DNA of 64,000 bases, taken from the NCBI GenBank assembly GCA_019751945.1, contig JAIEMT010000010.1, positions 29,617 through 93,616 on the forward strand, given 5' to 3'. The position numbers were made by a program, and so were the translations under genes. Numbering within the stretch: the stretch's first letter is position 1; each line of letters starts with the position of its first letter. Origin of the DNA: a bacterium (lineage in GTDB: Bacteria; Bdellovibrionota; UBA1018). Below, in pieces: positions 35,837 through 44,345 of this stretch. A model generated the notes under the pieces. That model searched no databases. It saw only the letters and a list, made by a program, of their open reading frames with translations, and was not told the origin of the DNA.

Positions 35837-36809
35837 CCGTGACGTATTCGTGAACTAACCGGTTCATAATTTCTTTCACTGATGAAATATCCTCAATGAG
35901 CCCCACGCCCTGACCGGCACTCCAAACTTCTTTGTAGGTGGGACCGAGAATGGCATTCTTCAGTTTCTGAGAGCCGATCCAGATTCTCGCCATCTTCACA
36001 TATTTTTTTAGTTTCGGATTTTTCAGCAGATTGGCTTCAACAATTCCCAGCTCCGTGCCAAGTTTTTCAATGTAGGGAGTTTTGATCACCGCGAGATTCG
36101 TACCCGAAATCTTTTTGGTGAGCATGATGTCTTCAGGATCCGACTTCAAAATCGCATTCTTATAATTCTCTTCGACGTGAGCTTCGGTGCTGGCAATGAA
36201 GCGCGTGCCCATTTGGACAGCAGAAGCCCCGAGAGTCATTGCGGCCGCAATCTGTTCACCCGTAGAAATTCCTCCAGCAGCGACGATCGGAATTTTCAGG
36301 TGTTTCTTTAAGTAAGGGATTAGAACAAAAGGAGAGATGGGGCCGGCATGTCCACCCGCTCCGCTGGAAACGGCAATGACACCGTCGGCGCCAAGGCCTT
36401 CTACTTTTTCAGCATATTTTAAATCCGTTACATCGCAAAAAATCTTTCCCCCGACTTGATGCATCGCTTGAATCACTGTCTTGGGATTTCCTAACGACGT
36501 GATGATCATCGGAACTTTTTCTTGAACGCAAACTTCTAGATCCGCCTCTTGACGAGGATTGGACTGATTCACGATGAGGTTTACTGCAAAGGGTTTCTGA
36601 GTTCGTTTTTTCACCGCCTGAACTGCGGTGCGAAATTCTTCGGTCGTTCGCCAGTTGAGGGAGGGCATTCCTCCAACGCCACCTGTTTCGCTCGTTGCGA
36701 CGACGAGGTCCACGTCGCTGACCAAAAACATCGGGCCTGCGATGATGGGATACTTACAGCCCACCATTCGGGTGAAGGTGCTTGGAATCTGTTGGGGAAG
36801 AGAACTCAT
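35784..36809 (-). CDS. nitronate monooxygenase family flavoprotein
   Basis: A TIM-barrel FMN protein of about 341 residues from ATG 36809, which overlaps the stop of the DUF971 gene (ATGA). Family signatures are 'YPIIAGPMFLVSDVDLVVA', the FMN loop 'VSSGAGGHAG', 'PIVAAGGISTGEQIAAAM' and 'GASAVQMGTRFIAS'. These enzymes oxidise alkyl nitronates; the group also includes enoyl-ACP reductase FabK-like members, which this could resemble. The C-terminal part overlaps the convergent transporter gene. Confidence 0.88.
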   Translation of the reverse strand: MSSLPQQIPSTFTRMVGCKYPIIAGPMFLVSDVDLVVATSETGGVGGMPSLNWRTTEEFRTAVQAVKKRTQKPFAVNLIVNQSNPRQEADLEVCVQEKVPMIITSLGNPKTVIQAMHQVGGKIFCDVTDLKYAEKVEGLGADGVIAVSSGAGGHAGPISPFVLIPYLKKHLKIPIVAAGGISTGEQIAAAMTLGASAVQMGTRFIASTEAHVEENYKNAILKSDPEDIMLTKKISGTNLAVIKTPYIEKLGTELGIVEANLLKNPKLKKYVKMARIWIGSQKLKNAILGPTYKEVWSAGQGVGLIEDISSVKEIMNRLVHEYVTAMERNKEMLQALSHTGP

Positions 36810-37177
36810 GAAGTCTTTAAAACCTCGGGTGTGTGGAGCTTGCCAACGGATCGGCAAAGTTCGTAGAGGCGATCAAAGTGGTACATGCCGGTGGAGTGTT
36901 TATCACTCCAGGCAATGTGAACGGCGTAGCGTCCCATCAAACCCACTTCGATAGGTCTCACGTCCGCATCCACATCTTCTTTTTTGATGGTTCGCTGTCC
37001 GGAATGTTCATCGACACAGGAGGCGCAGGGGCACTGAAAGCGAAGTTCCGTAAACGCGATCGTGTAAGTCTCGCCGCTGTTCCAGGTCATCAGCATTCTG
37101 CCCCCTTCGGCAGAGTCAATGCGAGTTGGAAAAACTGGAATTTTCTGCGCCGCCTTTGGGTCTTGAGCGTCTGTCAT
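36806..37177 (-). CDS. DUF971-domain protein
   Basis: A 123-residue protein with the DUF971/GBBH-like N-terminal domain: 'MTWNSGETYTIAFTELRFQCPCASCVDE', then 'VGLMGRYAVHIAWSDKHSTGMYHFDRLYELC'. The CPCASC block can bind zinc. The family is found with Mrp/ApbC-like Fe-S proteins or fused to gamma-butyrobetaine hydroxylase; none is next to it here. It is coupled to the nitronate monooxygenase by a 4-bp overlap. Confidence 0.88.
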   Translation of the reverse strand: MTDAQDPKAAQKIPVFPTRIDSAEGGRMLMTWNSGETYTIAFTELRFQCPCASCVDEHSGQRTIKKEDVDADVRPIEVGLMGRYAVHIAWSDKHSTGMYHFDRLYELCRSVGKLHTPEVLKTS

Positions 37178-37256
37178 TTCAGGCCACCATAGCAGGAAGT
37201 TATTGTGTTTGCAGCCAATCTGGTCTTAACTGTTCAAATTCCATAGGAGTCTTGAA

Positions 37257-38039
37257 TTGGAGCTAGTGGAGCCACTGCGTAAATTTATTCTGATCTTGGG
37301 GGACTTCTCTCTTTTCATGGGAGAGACGTTTCGCTGCTCGGCTCAGTTCTGGCGTCGTCGGGGTTTATTTCTCCGACAGTGCGAATTCATCGGTGTGAGT
37401 TCCACCGGAGTAGTGGCCGTCGCTGCGATGTTCATGGGTGGAGTGTTGGGTTACCAGCTCTACGTTTCACTCCATGTATTCGGCGCAGAAGGGCTCCTGG
37501 GTGGGACCGTCGGGGTTGCTCTATTTCGAGAACTAGCCCCGGTGATGACCGCGATCATGGTGACAGGCCGTGCGGGTGCAGCGATGGCCGCGGAAATTGC
37601 CAGTATGAAGATCACCGAACAAATTGATGCGCTCGAAGTGATGGCTGTGGAACCGCTGGAGTACCTGGTGGTGCCGCGCATTTGGGCGGGGCTTCTCATG
37701 CTCCCGCTTCTGTCTGTTTTCTTTGCCATCGTGGCCTCTGCTGCTGCCGGCGTGGTTGCCTGCGGTGTGATGGGTCTCGATATTCCCGTGTTCGTTGATC
37801 AATACCTGAAGATCACCGACCCCATGGAGGTCGCGCATTGCGTTATTAAGGGGGCCGTCTTCGGAATGGCCCTCACATTCGTGGGATGTTTCTGTGGTTT
37901 TCGTGCCCAGGGTGGCGCTCGTTCGGTGGGGCTGGCTACTCGAACGACTGTGGTCGCCACTTGTCTCACGATACTTTTCAGTGATTATCTACTAACTTCC
38001 TTGCTACCCTTCGGTTTCAGCAATCTTAAGGTGACGTAA
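37257..38039 (+). CDS. mlaE: MlaE-family ABC transporter permease
   Basis: A 260-residue permease with 5-6 helices and the MlaE pattern: 'EFIGVSSTGVVAVAAMFMGGVLGYQL', 'FRELAPVMTAIMVTGRAGAAMAAEIASM', 'EQIDALEVMAVEPLEYLVVPR'. MlaE moves phospholipid between inner membrane and the MCE shaft. The TTG start has AGGAG at 37245-37249 seven bases upstream. The MCE gene follows after 2 bp. The usual MlaF ATPase is not adjacent on either side, so it must come from elsewhere or be shared. Confidence 0.92.
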   Translation: MELVEPLRKFILILGDFSLFMGETFRCSAQFWRRRGLFLRQCEFIGVSSTGVVAVAAMFMGGVLGYQLYVSLHVFGAEGLLGGTVGVALFRELAPVMTAIMVTGRAGAAMAAEIASMKITEQIDALEVMAVEPLEYLVVPRIWAGLLMLPLLSVFFAIVASAAAGVVACGVMGLDIPVFVDQYLKITDPMEVAHCVIKGAVFGMALTFVGCFCGFRAQGGARSVGLATRTTVVATCLTILFSDYLLTSLLPFGFSNLKVT

Positions 38040-38041
38040 CT

Positions 38042-39463
38042 ATGAACCCAAATGAAGCGACAAAAATGATTAAGTTCAAAGTGGGGGTTTTCACAGTCGT
38101 ATCCCTCGCTGTGATCAGCCTGGTCTCAGTGCTGGTGAACGATCATCCTTATTGGTGGCGCCGTTGTGATCTCGTTTACATCAATATCGATGATGCAACG
38201 GGTTTGAAAACAAAGTCGCCTGTGAACTCCCTGGGCATTCAAGTCGGCTACCTGCAATCGATTGAATTGGCGGAGACCCATGTTCGCTTGGGAATCTGTA
38301 TCACGGCTCCAGTGGAAGTCTTGCCCACCACGCGCGCCTACATTCGCGGCCAAGGTTTCTTGGGCGATAAGTTTGTCGAAGTGAAACCCGTTCGTTACTT
38401 GGGTAAGCCGGTCGATACTTCTAAGCTTTTGAATCTCATTATTCCGACTGCGGAAGCAGCGCCAGCAGCTCCAGCCACGATTGAAGAAAAACCGGTGCGT
38501 CGCGCAGGCAGTGGCGGCAAAGATATTCCCGTCGGTCAATCGAATGAAAATATTCAAGACCTGGTCAAACAGGTCGACTCGCTTGTCGGTGAAATGCGGG
38601 GTCTGACTTCGAACTTGAAGGACGCTATCAATCCGAAGGAATTGCGCCAGACCATGAGTCAATTGAACAAGACTTTGGATAGCGCCGCCCGCACTCTTTC
38701 TCCGGAAAGTAATCTGAATACGACCGCGCAGCGAACTTTGGCGAAGTTGGAAGATGCCATCGAGCAGTTCCGCGATTTGATGACTCGAGTAAATAAGGGA
38801 GAGGGCTCGGTCGGAAAACTTTTGAATGACCCTGTTTACGCAGAAGATATTCGGGAGTTGATTCGGAACGCGAATCGCGTTCTTTCGCGTGTCGGTGGCA
38901 CCCGATTTATCGTGGATGCGGGAGCGATGTACGTCACCGGTTACGAAAATACTCGCGCTCACTTCCAGTTAGGAATTTGGCCGGACCCGGATCGTTACTA
39001 CTTAGTCGGTCTGGGTTACGATCCGCGTGGACGTGTGACGGAATTGAACACGGTCACAACCGTCGGCGGACAGTCGGTGACGACGAACACGGTTCAAACG
39101 GAGTTAAACGCCATTGTCTTCACGGCGATGTTAGGTAAAGTTTTTGTAGACCGTATCGATCTTTCAGCCGGTATTTTCAATAACGACGGAACAGCGAGCC
39201 TTCAATTCTTAGCAGGCCCAGACGGATCCGAGCGAATGTTCGCCATTCGAGGCGACGGCTACTCCCGCAAGAGTCTGAACGGAATCCAAGCCCGCGCCAC
39301 TTTCACGACACGTCCGTTGATTAACTCGAAGCTCTTCAGCTCCGTGTACCTTACCGGCGGAATCGACTCCCTCCAACGAGTGAACGGAAATCTACCGTTC
39401 TTCTTCGGAGCAGGCCTCAGCTTCGACGATCAGGATATTAAGATTCTATTTGCTCTGAGATAG
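38042..39463 (+). CDS. MCE (MlaD-type) protein with C-terminal barrel-like region
   Basis: A 473-residue protein. One N-terminal membrane helix ('VGVFTVVSLAVISLVSVLV') is followed by an MCE domain (about 42-125: 'YINIDDATGLKTKSPVNSLGIQVGYL', 'GQGFLGDKFVEVKPVRY'). A linker of about 50 residues, rich in Ala/Pro, and a helical, coiled-coil-like part (about 180-280) come next. From 300 to the end there are about 12 alternating strands ending 'DDQDIKILFALR', with a terminal aromatic/Leu and Arg. This looks like an outer-membrane barrel or a beta-rich plug. It could span from inner to outer membrane. The permease is its partner. Confidence 0.85.
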   Translation: MNPNEATKMIKFKVGVFTVVSLAVISLVSVLVNDHPYWWRRCDLVYINIDDATGLKTKSPVNSLGIQVGYLQSIELAETHVRLGICITAPVEVLPTTRAYIRGQGFLGDKFVEVKPVRYLGKPVDTSKLLNLIIPTAEAAPAAPATIEEKPVRRAGSGGKDIPVGQSNENIQDLVKQVDSLVGEMRGLTSNLKDAINPKELRQTMSQLNKTLDSAARTLSPESNLNTTAQRTLAKLEDAIEQFRDLMTRVNKGEGSVGKLLNDPVYAEDIRELIRNANRVLSRVGGTRFIVDAGAMYVTGYENTRAHFQLGIWPDPDRYYLVGLGYDPRGRVTELNTVTTVGGQSVTTNTVQTELNAIVFTAMLGKVFVDRIDLSAGIFNNDGTASLQFLAGPDGSERMFAIRGDGYSRKSLNGIQARATFTTRPLINSKLFSSVYLTGGIDSLQRVNGNLPFFFGAGLSFDDQDIKILFALR

Positions 39464-39473
39464 AAGAAAAGCT

Positions 39474-39606
39474 GTTTGCTGTTTGCGGTCTGCAGAAGCG
39501 GGCAGCCGTTTGCAGGAGCTGTTACTGTTTCAGTTGCAGACTGGGTCTGTGGCAGAAGCAGGCACCGCAAACAGATGCCTGCTTCTGCAGACCGCAAACA
39601 GCAAAC
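39474..39606. repeat. 31-bp near-perfect inverted repeat element
   Basis: Arms at 39474-39504 and 39576-39606 are reverse complements over 31 bp with one mismatch, with a 71-bp centre. The right arm can also pair with cagaagcaggca at 39553-39564 (12 bp), so two foldings compete. Fragments of the same words (gcagaagc, gtttgc) recur between the arms. It sits alone between the convergent ends of the MCE gene and the PuuD-like gene, so it could act as a bidirectional terminator. Its length and internal repeats look more like a palindromic dispersed element. Confidence 0.8.
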
Positions 39607-39613
39607 GGATTAA

Positions 39614-40315
39614 CTACAGCAGCGCTTCCATCAGAATGTAGAACACTGCGGTTAATGCAAATCCGCAGGTGATGACACCCTTGATGGTGGTGAGTGGGCC
39701 GGTTTTGCCCTTCAAAGCATTGTATTCTGCGCCGCCGATGATGAGAGCGACTGCTAACATGTAGAGACTCGTCTTCGGATTTTCGCTCATCGCGAAGGGG
39801 AGGTGGTTTGCAGCTCCCATGAAGAACAACATCGGAATCGAGAAAAGGACATTCGTGCGGGAAGCAACGCCAGCGCGTGCGCCGCGAGTGGCAGCATCCG
39901 GAATGGCTTGGCCTCCGCTAGCAGCTTGCGTAGCAGATTGAATGACCACCTTTTGATTGGGCCAAATCACCAACCAAACGTTCAAGAACATCAGGGTGCC
40001 GAGAGCAGCGCCGGTAAGAATGGCAAAACCCCAAGAGGTGCCGAAAATACCGAAGCCCCCTTGATGACCGCGAGCCATCAAAATAATGAAGCCGGTCAAG
40101 AACGTGTACATCGCACCCCAACGGAACCACCAAAGAGCGCGCGGAACTAGCTTTTGAGTGGCAGCCGATTTCGTTGCCGCATCGGTTTCAGCAAAGAAGG
40201 CGCCTTGAACAAAGTTGAAGTAGTAAAGCAAGCCGATCCAAATCACGCCAAAAAAGAAATGGAACCAACGAAGCAAGAATAGGAAGCCGTCAGTGCTCAA
40301 TAGTGCGAGTTGCAT
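39614..40315 (-). CDS. PuuD-like (urate hydroxylase N-terminal) membrane protein
   Basis: A 233-residue protein with 6-7 membrane helices resembling the urate oxidase N-terminal domain of PuuD. 'RWFHFFFGVIWIGLLYYFNFVQGAF' and 'RALWWFRWGAMYTFLTGFI' are typical, with a conserved His and Trp-rich helices. PuuD-type oxidases are completed by a cytochrome c domain or partner; neither is present here. No purine genes are near. It may use a quinone or a distant partner, or act in another way. The stop lies 8 bp beyond the inverted-repeat element. Confidence 0.8.
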   Translation of the reverse strand: MQLALLSTDGFLFLLRWFHFFFGVIWIGLLYYFNFVQGAFFAETDAATKSAATQKLVPRALWWFRWGAMYTFLTGFIILMARGHQGGFGIFGTSWGFAILTGAALGTLMFLNVWLVIWPNQKVVIQSATQAASGGQAIPDAATRGARAGVASRTNVLFSIPMLFFMGAANHLPFAMSENPKTSLYMLAVALIIGGAEYNALKGKTGPLTTIKGVITCGFALTAVFYILMEALL

Positions 40316-40367
40316 AGTGATATCCTCTTGGAAGTATTTGTAACCCGATCGATTGAATGACTCAACC

Positions 40368-41582
40368 TTAGAATAGGATTTCTGACTGATCGCGCCCGGA
40401 GATTCCGAGCAAATAAAGAATCGATCGCAGATTTTTCTGATTCAACGACATGTGGGCTTTTTCTTTCACCACGGATTTGGCGTTGAACGCGATGCCGAGT
40501 CCGGCCTTCTGCAGCATGAGCAAGTCATTCGCGCCATCGCCGACGGCAATGACTTGATCGAGGTGAATGCCTTCTTGCTGGGCTAGGACATCGAGCAGAT
40601 CTGCTTTTCTCTGTGCGTTAACAATGGGGGTGAGCACTTTTCCAGTGGCCTTACCATCCGACATCTCGAGCTGATTCGAATACGCAAAATCCAAACCGAG
40701 TTTGGACTTGATGCGATCGGCGATGCAGCTAAAGCCACCGCTGATCACTGCAACTTTGTACCCCAATTTTTTTAGAATCTGAATGAGCTCTTGTGCGCCC
40801 GGAGTGAGTTCGATTTTTTTATAAACGCGATCGATCTCGTCTTGGGTCAGGCCTTTCAATTTATTGCAGCGCTGTTGAAGGGCGTCGTTGTAATCGAGCT
40901 CGCCCTGCATCGCGCGTTCGGTGATGGCCGAAACTTCGCCGTAAACGCCTTTTTCGCGGGCAAATTCATCTATCACTTCGCTTTGAATCAGCGTGGAATC
41001 CAGATCTAGAACAATCATGCGTTTTGAGCGGCGAAAAAGTCCTTCATTCTGAAGGGCAATGTCGACCCCGTTTTCTTTCGCGATGACGAGCAAATCCGTC
41101 TTCAGCTGATTGCGATCGAGCGAAGCGGTCGAAGACGCGATGATTTCGACACAGCTGAACTGATCTTCGCTCAGGCGTTCGATGGAATCGATGTTCACTT
41201 TGTACTTCGCTAGAGTTTGGCTGACATCGTGAAGTGCTTGAGCGCTGATTTTATCGGCAATTAAAGTGAGTGCGTATCGGAATGATTTCTTTCCGAGTCG
41301 ATCGTTCGACTTCAACTGATCGGGAGTGAAGACTTGGTAATCTAGTTTGAGCCCCATTTCGGTGGCTTTAAAAAGCAGATCCTTCAGGGGTTGTTTGGAA
41401 GTTTCGTGAATCGGATCGAGTTCGATCAAAAAGCTCAGCGAGAGCAGGTTGTGAATCACCGCCTGGCCAATGTCTAAAATCGTGGTGCCAGATTTGGCGA
41501 GCATGCCGGTGAGCTCAGAAGTGATCCCCGGACCGTCGGGGCCTGAAACCGTTACTAAAATCACTAGGGCCTTCTTGCTCAT
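40368..41582 (-). CDS. serB: phosphoserine phosphatase with N-terminal ACT domains
   Basis: A 404-residue SerB. Two ACT-type domains (about 1-180) precede a HAD phosphatase domain with motif I 'VLDLDSTLIQSEVIDEFARE', motif II 'VISGGFSCIAD', the Lys in 'ANAQRKADLL'-like region and motif III 'AVGDGANDLLMLQKAG'. It makes serine in the last step of the phosphoserine pathway. ACT domains give serine feedback in relatives. The gene is single and followed by an unrelated PuuD-like gene 52 bp away. Confidence 0.95.
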   Translation of the reverse strand: MSKKALVILVTVSGPDGPGITSELTGMLAKSGTTILDIGQAVIHNLLSLSFLIELDPIHETSKQPLKDLLFKATEMGLKLDYQVFTPDQLKSNDRLGKKSFRYALTLIADKISAQALHDVSQTLAKYKVNIDSIERLSEDQFSCVEIIASSTASLDRNQLKTDLLVIAKENGVDIALQNEGLFRRSKRMIVLDLDSTLIQSEVIDEFAREKGVYGEVSAITERAMQGELDYNDALQQRCNKLKGLTQDEIDRVYKKIELTPGAQELIQILKKLGYKVAVISGGFSCIADRIKSKLGLDFAYSNQLEMSDGKATGKVLTPIVNAQRKADLLDVLAQQEGIHLDQVIAVGDGANDLLMLQKAGLGIAFNAKSVVKEKAHMSLNQKNLRSILYLLGISGRDQSEILF

Positions 41583-41666
41583 ATTTCTGGGTTAACGTAC
41601 CAGAAAAATACCAGTTCCAATACCTTGAAGTTATTGAAAAATTCGCCCTCCTAAAGCCCGCTCACC

Positions 41667-41696
41667 TGGACAAATAGTTGATAATAATAGTACAAT
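41667..41696 (+). promoter_or_regulatory. candidate sigma-70-type promoter
   Basis: TGGACA at 41667-41672 (5/6 to consensus) and TACAAT at 41691-41696 (5/6) are spaced by 18 bp. They lie 27 bp before the ATG of the small exported protein gene, which has GGAGG at 41714-41718. Confidence 0.45.
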
Positions 41697-41722
41697 ATAG
41701 AGGTTGTCCGTATGGAGGTCGT

Positions 41723-42055
41723 ATGAAAGCTCTCAGAAACGAATGGATAGTTTATCTCTTTGTTCTCAGCTCAGTTGCCTGGGGCCGAATGGCTCGGGGC
41801 GATGAGGGTGCTGTCGACCGTGGTCCGTCGTCAGTGAAGGCCTTGAAGAACTCGCGTTCTTATCCGAAAACGATGCCTGCCATTGTGAAACATCCCGCTT
41901 GGCACTTCGGCGCCAACCATTGGGAGCTGCCGACTAAGAATCGCCCGAACGGCCAAGCCGTGAACTTGGGACCGATTTCAAAAGTGCAAAGCGGTCGGAC
42001 CCAAGCCATGGGCCGTCCGTACTACAACGAAGATAATTCGACTCCAGAGAGATAG
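41723..42055 (+). CDS. small exported protein of unknown function
   Basis: A 110-residue protein starting at ATG 41723 after GGAGG. A hydrophobic N-terminal segment ('NEWIVYLFVLSSVAWGRMA') may be a signal peptide with cleavage near 'AWG'. The mature part is basic, Pro/Asn/Gly-rich and lacks Cys ('AWHFGANHWELPTKNRPNGQ'). No family is recognised. It has its own promoter-like site and is convergent with the DUF2090 gene 12 bp away. Confidence 0.6.
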   Translation: MKALRNEWIVYLFVLSSVAWGRMARGDEGAVDRGPSSVKALKNSRSYPKTMPAIVKHPAWHFGANHWELPTKNRPNGQAVNLGPISKVQSGRTQAMGRPYYNEDNSTPER

Positions 42056-42067
42056 GGAAGCGAACGC

Positions 42068-42994
42068 CTATTTGCGGGCGTTGACCCAAAGATCACAGAA
42101 CGATTTATAGTTCTTAGCGACCTGATTGGCGGCTTCTTCGCGGCTGATCTTGCCTTCTTTTGCAGCCTTCAAAGGTTCCCAGAAAATCGTCCGACCTACA
42201 GCAAAGCCGATTACGCCTGGGGTCTTCGTAGCGACCGTGAGCCATTCACGGACCTTTTCAGCGTTCTCACCCCGGCCCAATACAATCACGCCGACGTTCT
42301 TACGGGGGGTGGTGTTGCGCGCCTGCTGGGAGACCTTCATCGAGTCTTCCGCGCCTTCAATTCCTTCGAGCTTCCAAACATCGGGTTCTACGCCGAAATC
42401 CTGAAGTTCCTTCATGGCCTGGACCATCAAGGCGGGGCGGAGCTTCTTGTCGTAGGCACCGACGTCGCCGCCAAATTTTTCAAGCTGAGGCTTGGTGGCA
42501 GGCACCAAAAGTTCGAACATGTACTTGCGCTTGTTTTCGTGCAGGTAATCCGAAAGTTTCTTCAGGCGCTCGGCTTGTCTGCGATTCATCGCAGCGTCGC
42601 CTTCAGGATTGTAGCGCACCAGCACCTTCACGAAAGTCGGGTTGATTTTTGCAATGTGAGCGCCAAACTCTGCGCCGTGTTCAAAATCAAATTCGTCTTG
42701 GCCAGATTTTTCAGCCGGACAAGCGGTCATGAAGCCTGCAGCAAGAGCGTCTTTTAAGACGTCCATGCCGAATTGTTCGTCTACTAAGATGCCGGCTTTG
42801 TCTTTCGGCACGCCTTGAGAGATGGCTTTTTTGAATCCTTCGTAAATAATCTTTTTGTAAGAGGCGATTTCTTGGGTTTCGGTGGCGTTGGGAGTTCGTC
42901 CCTTGATCCCGAAAAGCTTTTCTTGAAAGCTGCCGCGATGGTCGAACGGCATGATGAACAAGTCCCGAGTCATTCCCAATTCATTGTGCGTCAT
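42068..42994 (-). CDS. DUF2090 aldolase-like protein
   Basis: A 308-residue TIM-barrel protein of the DUF2090 group, which is the C-terminal part of some 5-dehydro-2-deoxygluconokinases (IolC). It has 'RDLFIMPFDHRGSFQEKLFG', 'GILVDEQFGMDVL', 'FELLVPATKPQLEKFGG', 'VWKLEGIEG' and 'NVGVIVLGRGENAEKVREW'. The Lys in 'WKLEG' or 'VKVLVR' may form a Schiff base as in class I aldolases. No inositol-pathway gene is near and no kinase domain is attached, so its substrate is unclear. Confidence 0.8.
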   Translation of the reverse strand: MTHNELGMTRDLFIMPFDHRGSFQEKLFGIKGRTPNATETQEIASYKKIIYEGFKKAISQGVPKDKAGILVDEQFGMDVLKDALAAGFMTACPAEKSGQDEFDFEHGAEFGAHIAKINPTFVKVLVRYNPEGDAAMNRRQAERLKKLSDYLHENKRKYMFELLVPATKPQLEKFGGDVGAYDKKLRPALMVQAMKELQDFGVEPDVWKLEGIEGAEDSMKVSQQARNTTPRKNVGVIVLGRGENAEKVREWLTVATKTPGVIGFAVGRTIFWEPLKAAKEGKISREEAANQVAKNYKSFCDLWVNARK

Positions 42995-43049
42995 TCGGCT
43001 TAGCTAACAAATCTAGAGATTGAAAGTCAAGTCATGATAAGGCTGGAAT

Positions 43050-44345
43050 ATGGCTCTTTCGACTCAACCTTACAAAGGCACGCGTGATTTTTATCCCGAA
43101 GAAATGCGGATGCGTCGGTGGATGTTTGGCAAGCTGCGTGATGTCGTGCAGTCGTATTCCTACCTCGAATACGACGGCCCCATGCTCGAGCCGTTTGAGC
43201 TTTACGCTGCAAAAACTGGCGAAGAAATTGTGAACCAGCAGCTCTACTGGCTGATGGACCGGGGCGAACGCAAGATGGCCATTCGCCCGGAAATGACTCC
43301 CACCTTGGCTCGAATGGTGGCCGCTAAATTTCATGAACTCCCGAAGCCCGTTCGTTGGTTCAGCATTCCGAATCTCTGGCGCTACGAGCGCCCCCAGCGT
43401 GGACGTTTGCGCGAACACTGGCAGTTGAACGTCGACTTGCTCGGGGGGGATCCGCTCCTAGCCGATGCGGAAATTTTGAACGTCGCGCTCGACATCGTAA
43501 AAACTTTCGGCGGTGAGAAGAAAGTCGTCATCAAGATTAACAACCGTAAGCTCATGGATTTTCTTTTCAAAGAAAAGCTGGGTTTGGATGCCGACGCGGC
43601 TTTGAAGGTTACGAAGGCGATCGACGCTCGCGATAAGATCGGCGAAGAGGCTTACCAGAAATGGTTGGGCGAATTGGGGTTGAGTAGCAAACACCAACAG
43701 CAGCTCGAGCTTTTCTTTCGTTCCGACTTCAACGGCGTGAAAAAAGATTTCATGTGCGAGGGTGTGAAAGAATTGGATCAACTCTTTTCGCTGCTCCGTG
43801 AATCTGGAACCCCGACAGAAAAGATCGTTTTCGACCCTTCCGTGATCCGCGGATTGGATTATTACACGGGAACCGTGTTTGAAATGTACGACACCTCCCC
43901 AGAAAATCGCCGCGCCATTTTCGGCGGCGGTCGCTATGACAATCTTTTAGGACTTTTCGGAAATTACAAACTCTCTGGCGTGGGCCTGGGAATGGGCGAT
44001 GTCACCCTCGGCCATTTTTTAGAAACCCATCATTTACTTCCGACTTTTGGAGATGAGATTGATCTCTACGTCACGCTCCCGAAATTAGAGATGCGCAAGA
44101 CGACCGAAAAAATTGCTCGCGATGCGCGCGAAAAAGGCCTTCGCGTGATGACGGCTCTATCCGAGGACAGCTTTGCAGCTCAGCTGAAGGCCGCATCCAA
44201 AGCGGGTGTTCGGTTTGTCGCTCTTTTAGGCGATGACGAATACGCTCGGGGCAGCTGTGTGGTGAAAGATCTCCGTGACGGTCAACAGACGGAATGTCTG
44301 TTTAAAGACGTGGCGGATTGGGTGCAAGCGTCTTCATCCAGGTAA
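43050..44345 (+). CDS. hisS: histidyl-tRNA synthetase
   Basis: A 431-residue class II synthetase. It opens with 'PYKGTRDFYPEEMRMR', has motif 2 'IRPEMTPTLARMVAAK' and 'FSIPNLWRYERPQRGRLREH', and the His-binding blocks 'RGLDYYTGTVFEMYD' and 'IFGGGRYDNLLG'. The C-terminal anticodon-binding domain (about 330-425) ends in 'DGQQTECLFKDVADWV'. It charges tRNA-His. Its 3' end overlaps the convergent HAD gene by 44 bp. Confidence 0.97.
   Translation: MALSTQPYKGTRDFYPEEMRMRRWMFGKLRDVVQSYSYLEYDGPMLEPFELYAAKTGEEIVNQQLYWLMDRGERKMAIRPEMTPTLARMVAAKFHELPKPVRWFSIPNLWRYERPQRGRLREHWQLNVDLLGGDPLLADAEILNVALDIVKTFGGEKKVVIKINNRKLMDFLFKEKLGLDADAALKVTKAIDARDKIGEEAYQKWLGELGLSSKHQQQLELFFRSDFNGVKKDFMCEGVKELDQLFSLLRESGTPTEKIVFDPSVIRGLDYYTGTVFEMYDTSPENRRAIFGGGRYDNLLGLFGNYKLSGVGLGMGDVTLGHFLETHHLLPTFGDEIDLYVTLPKLEMRKTTEKIARDAREKGLRVMTALSEDSFAAQLKAASKAGVRFVALLGDDEYARGSCVVKDLRDGQQTECLFKDVADWVQASSSR

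Noticed and set aside
38126..38962. 278-codon minus-strand frame opposite the MCE gene
   Set aside because: Antisense shadow of a clear MCE domain with normal codon use on the plus strand.
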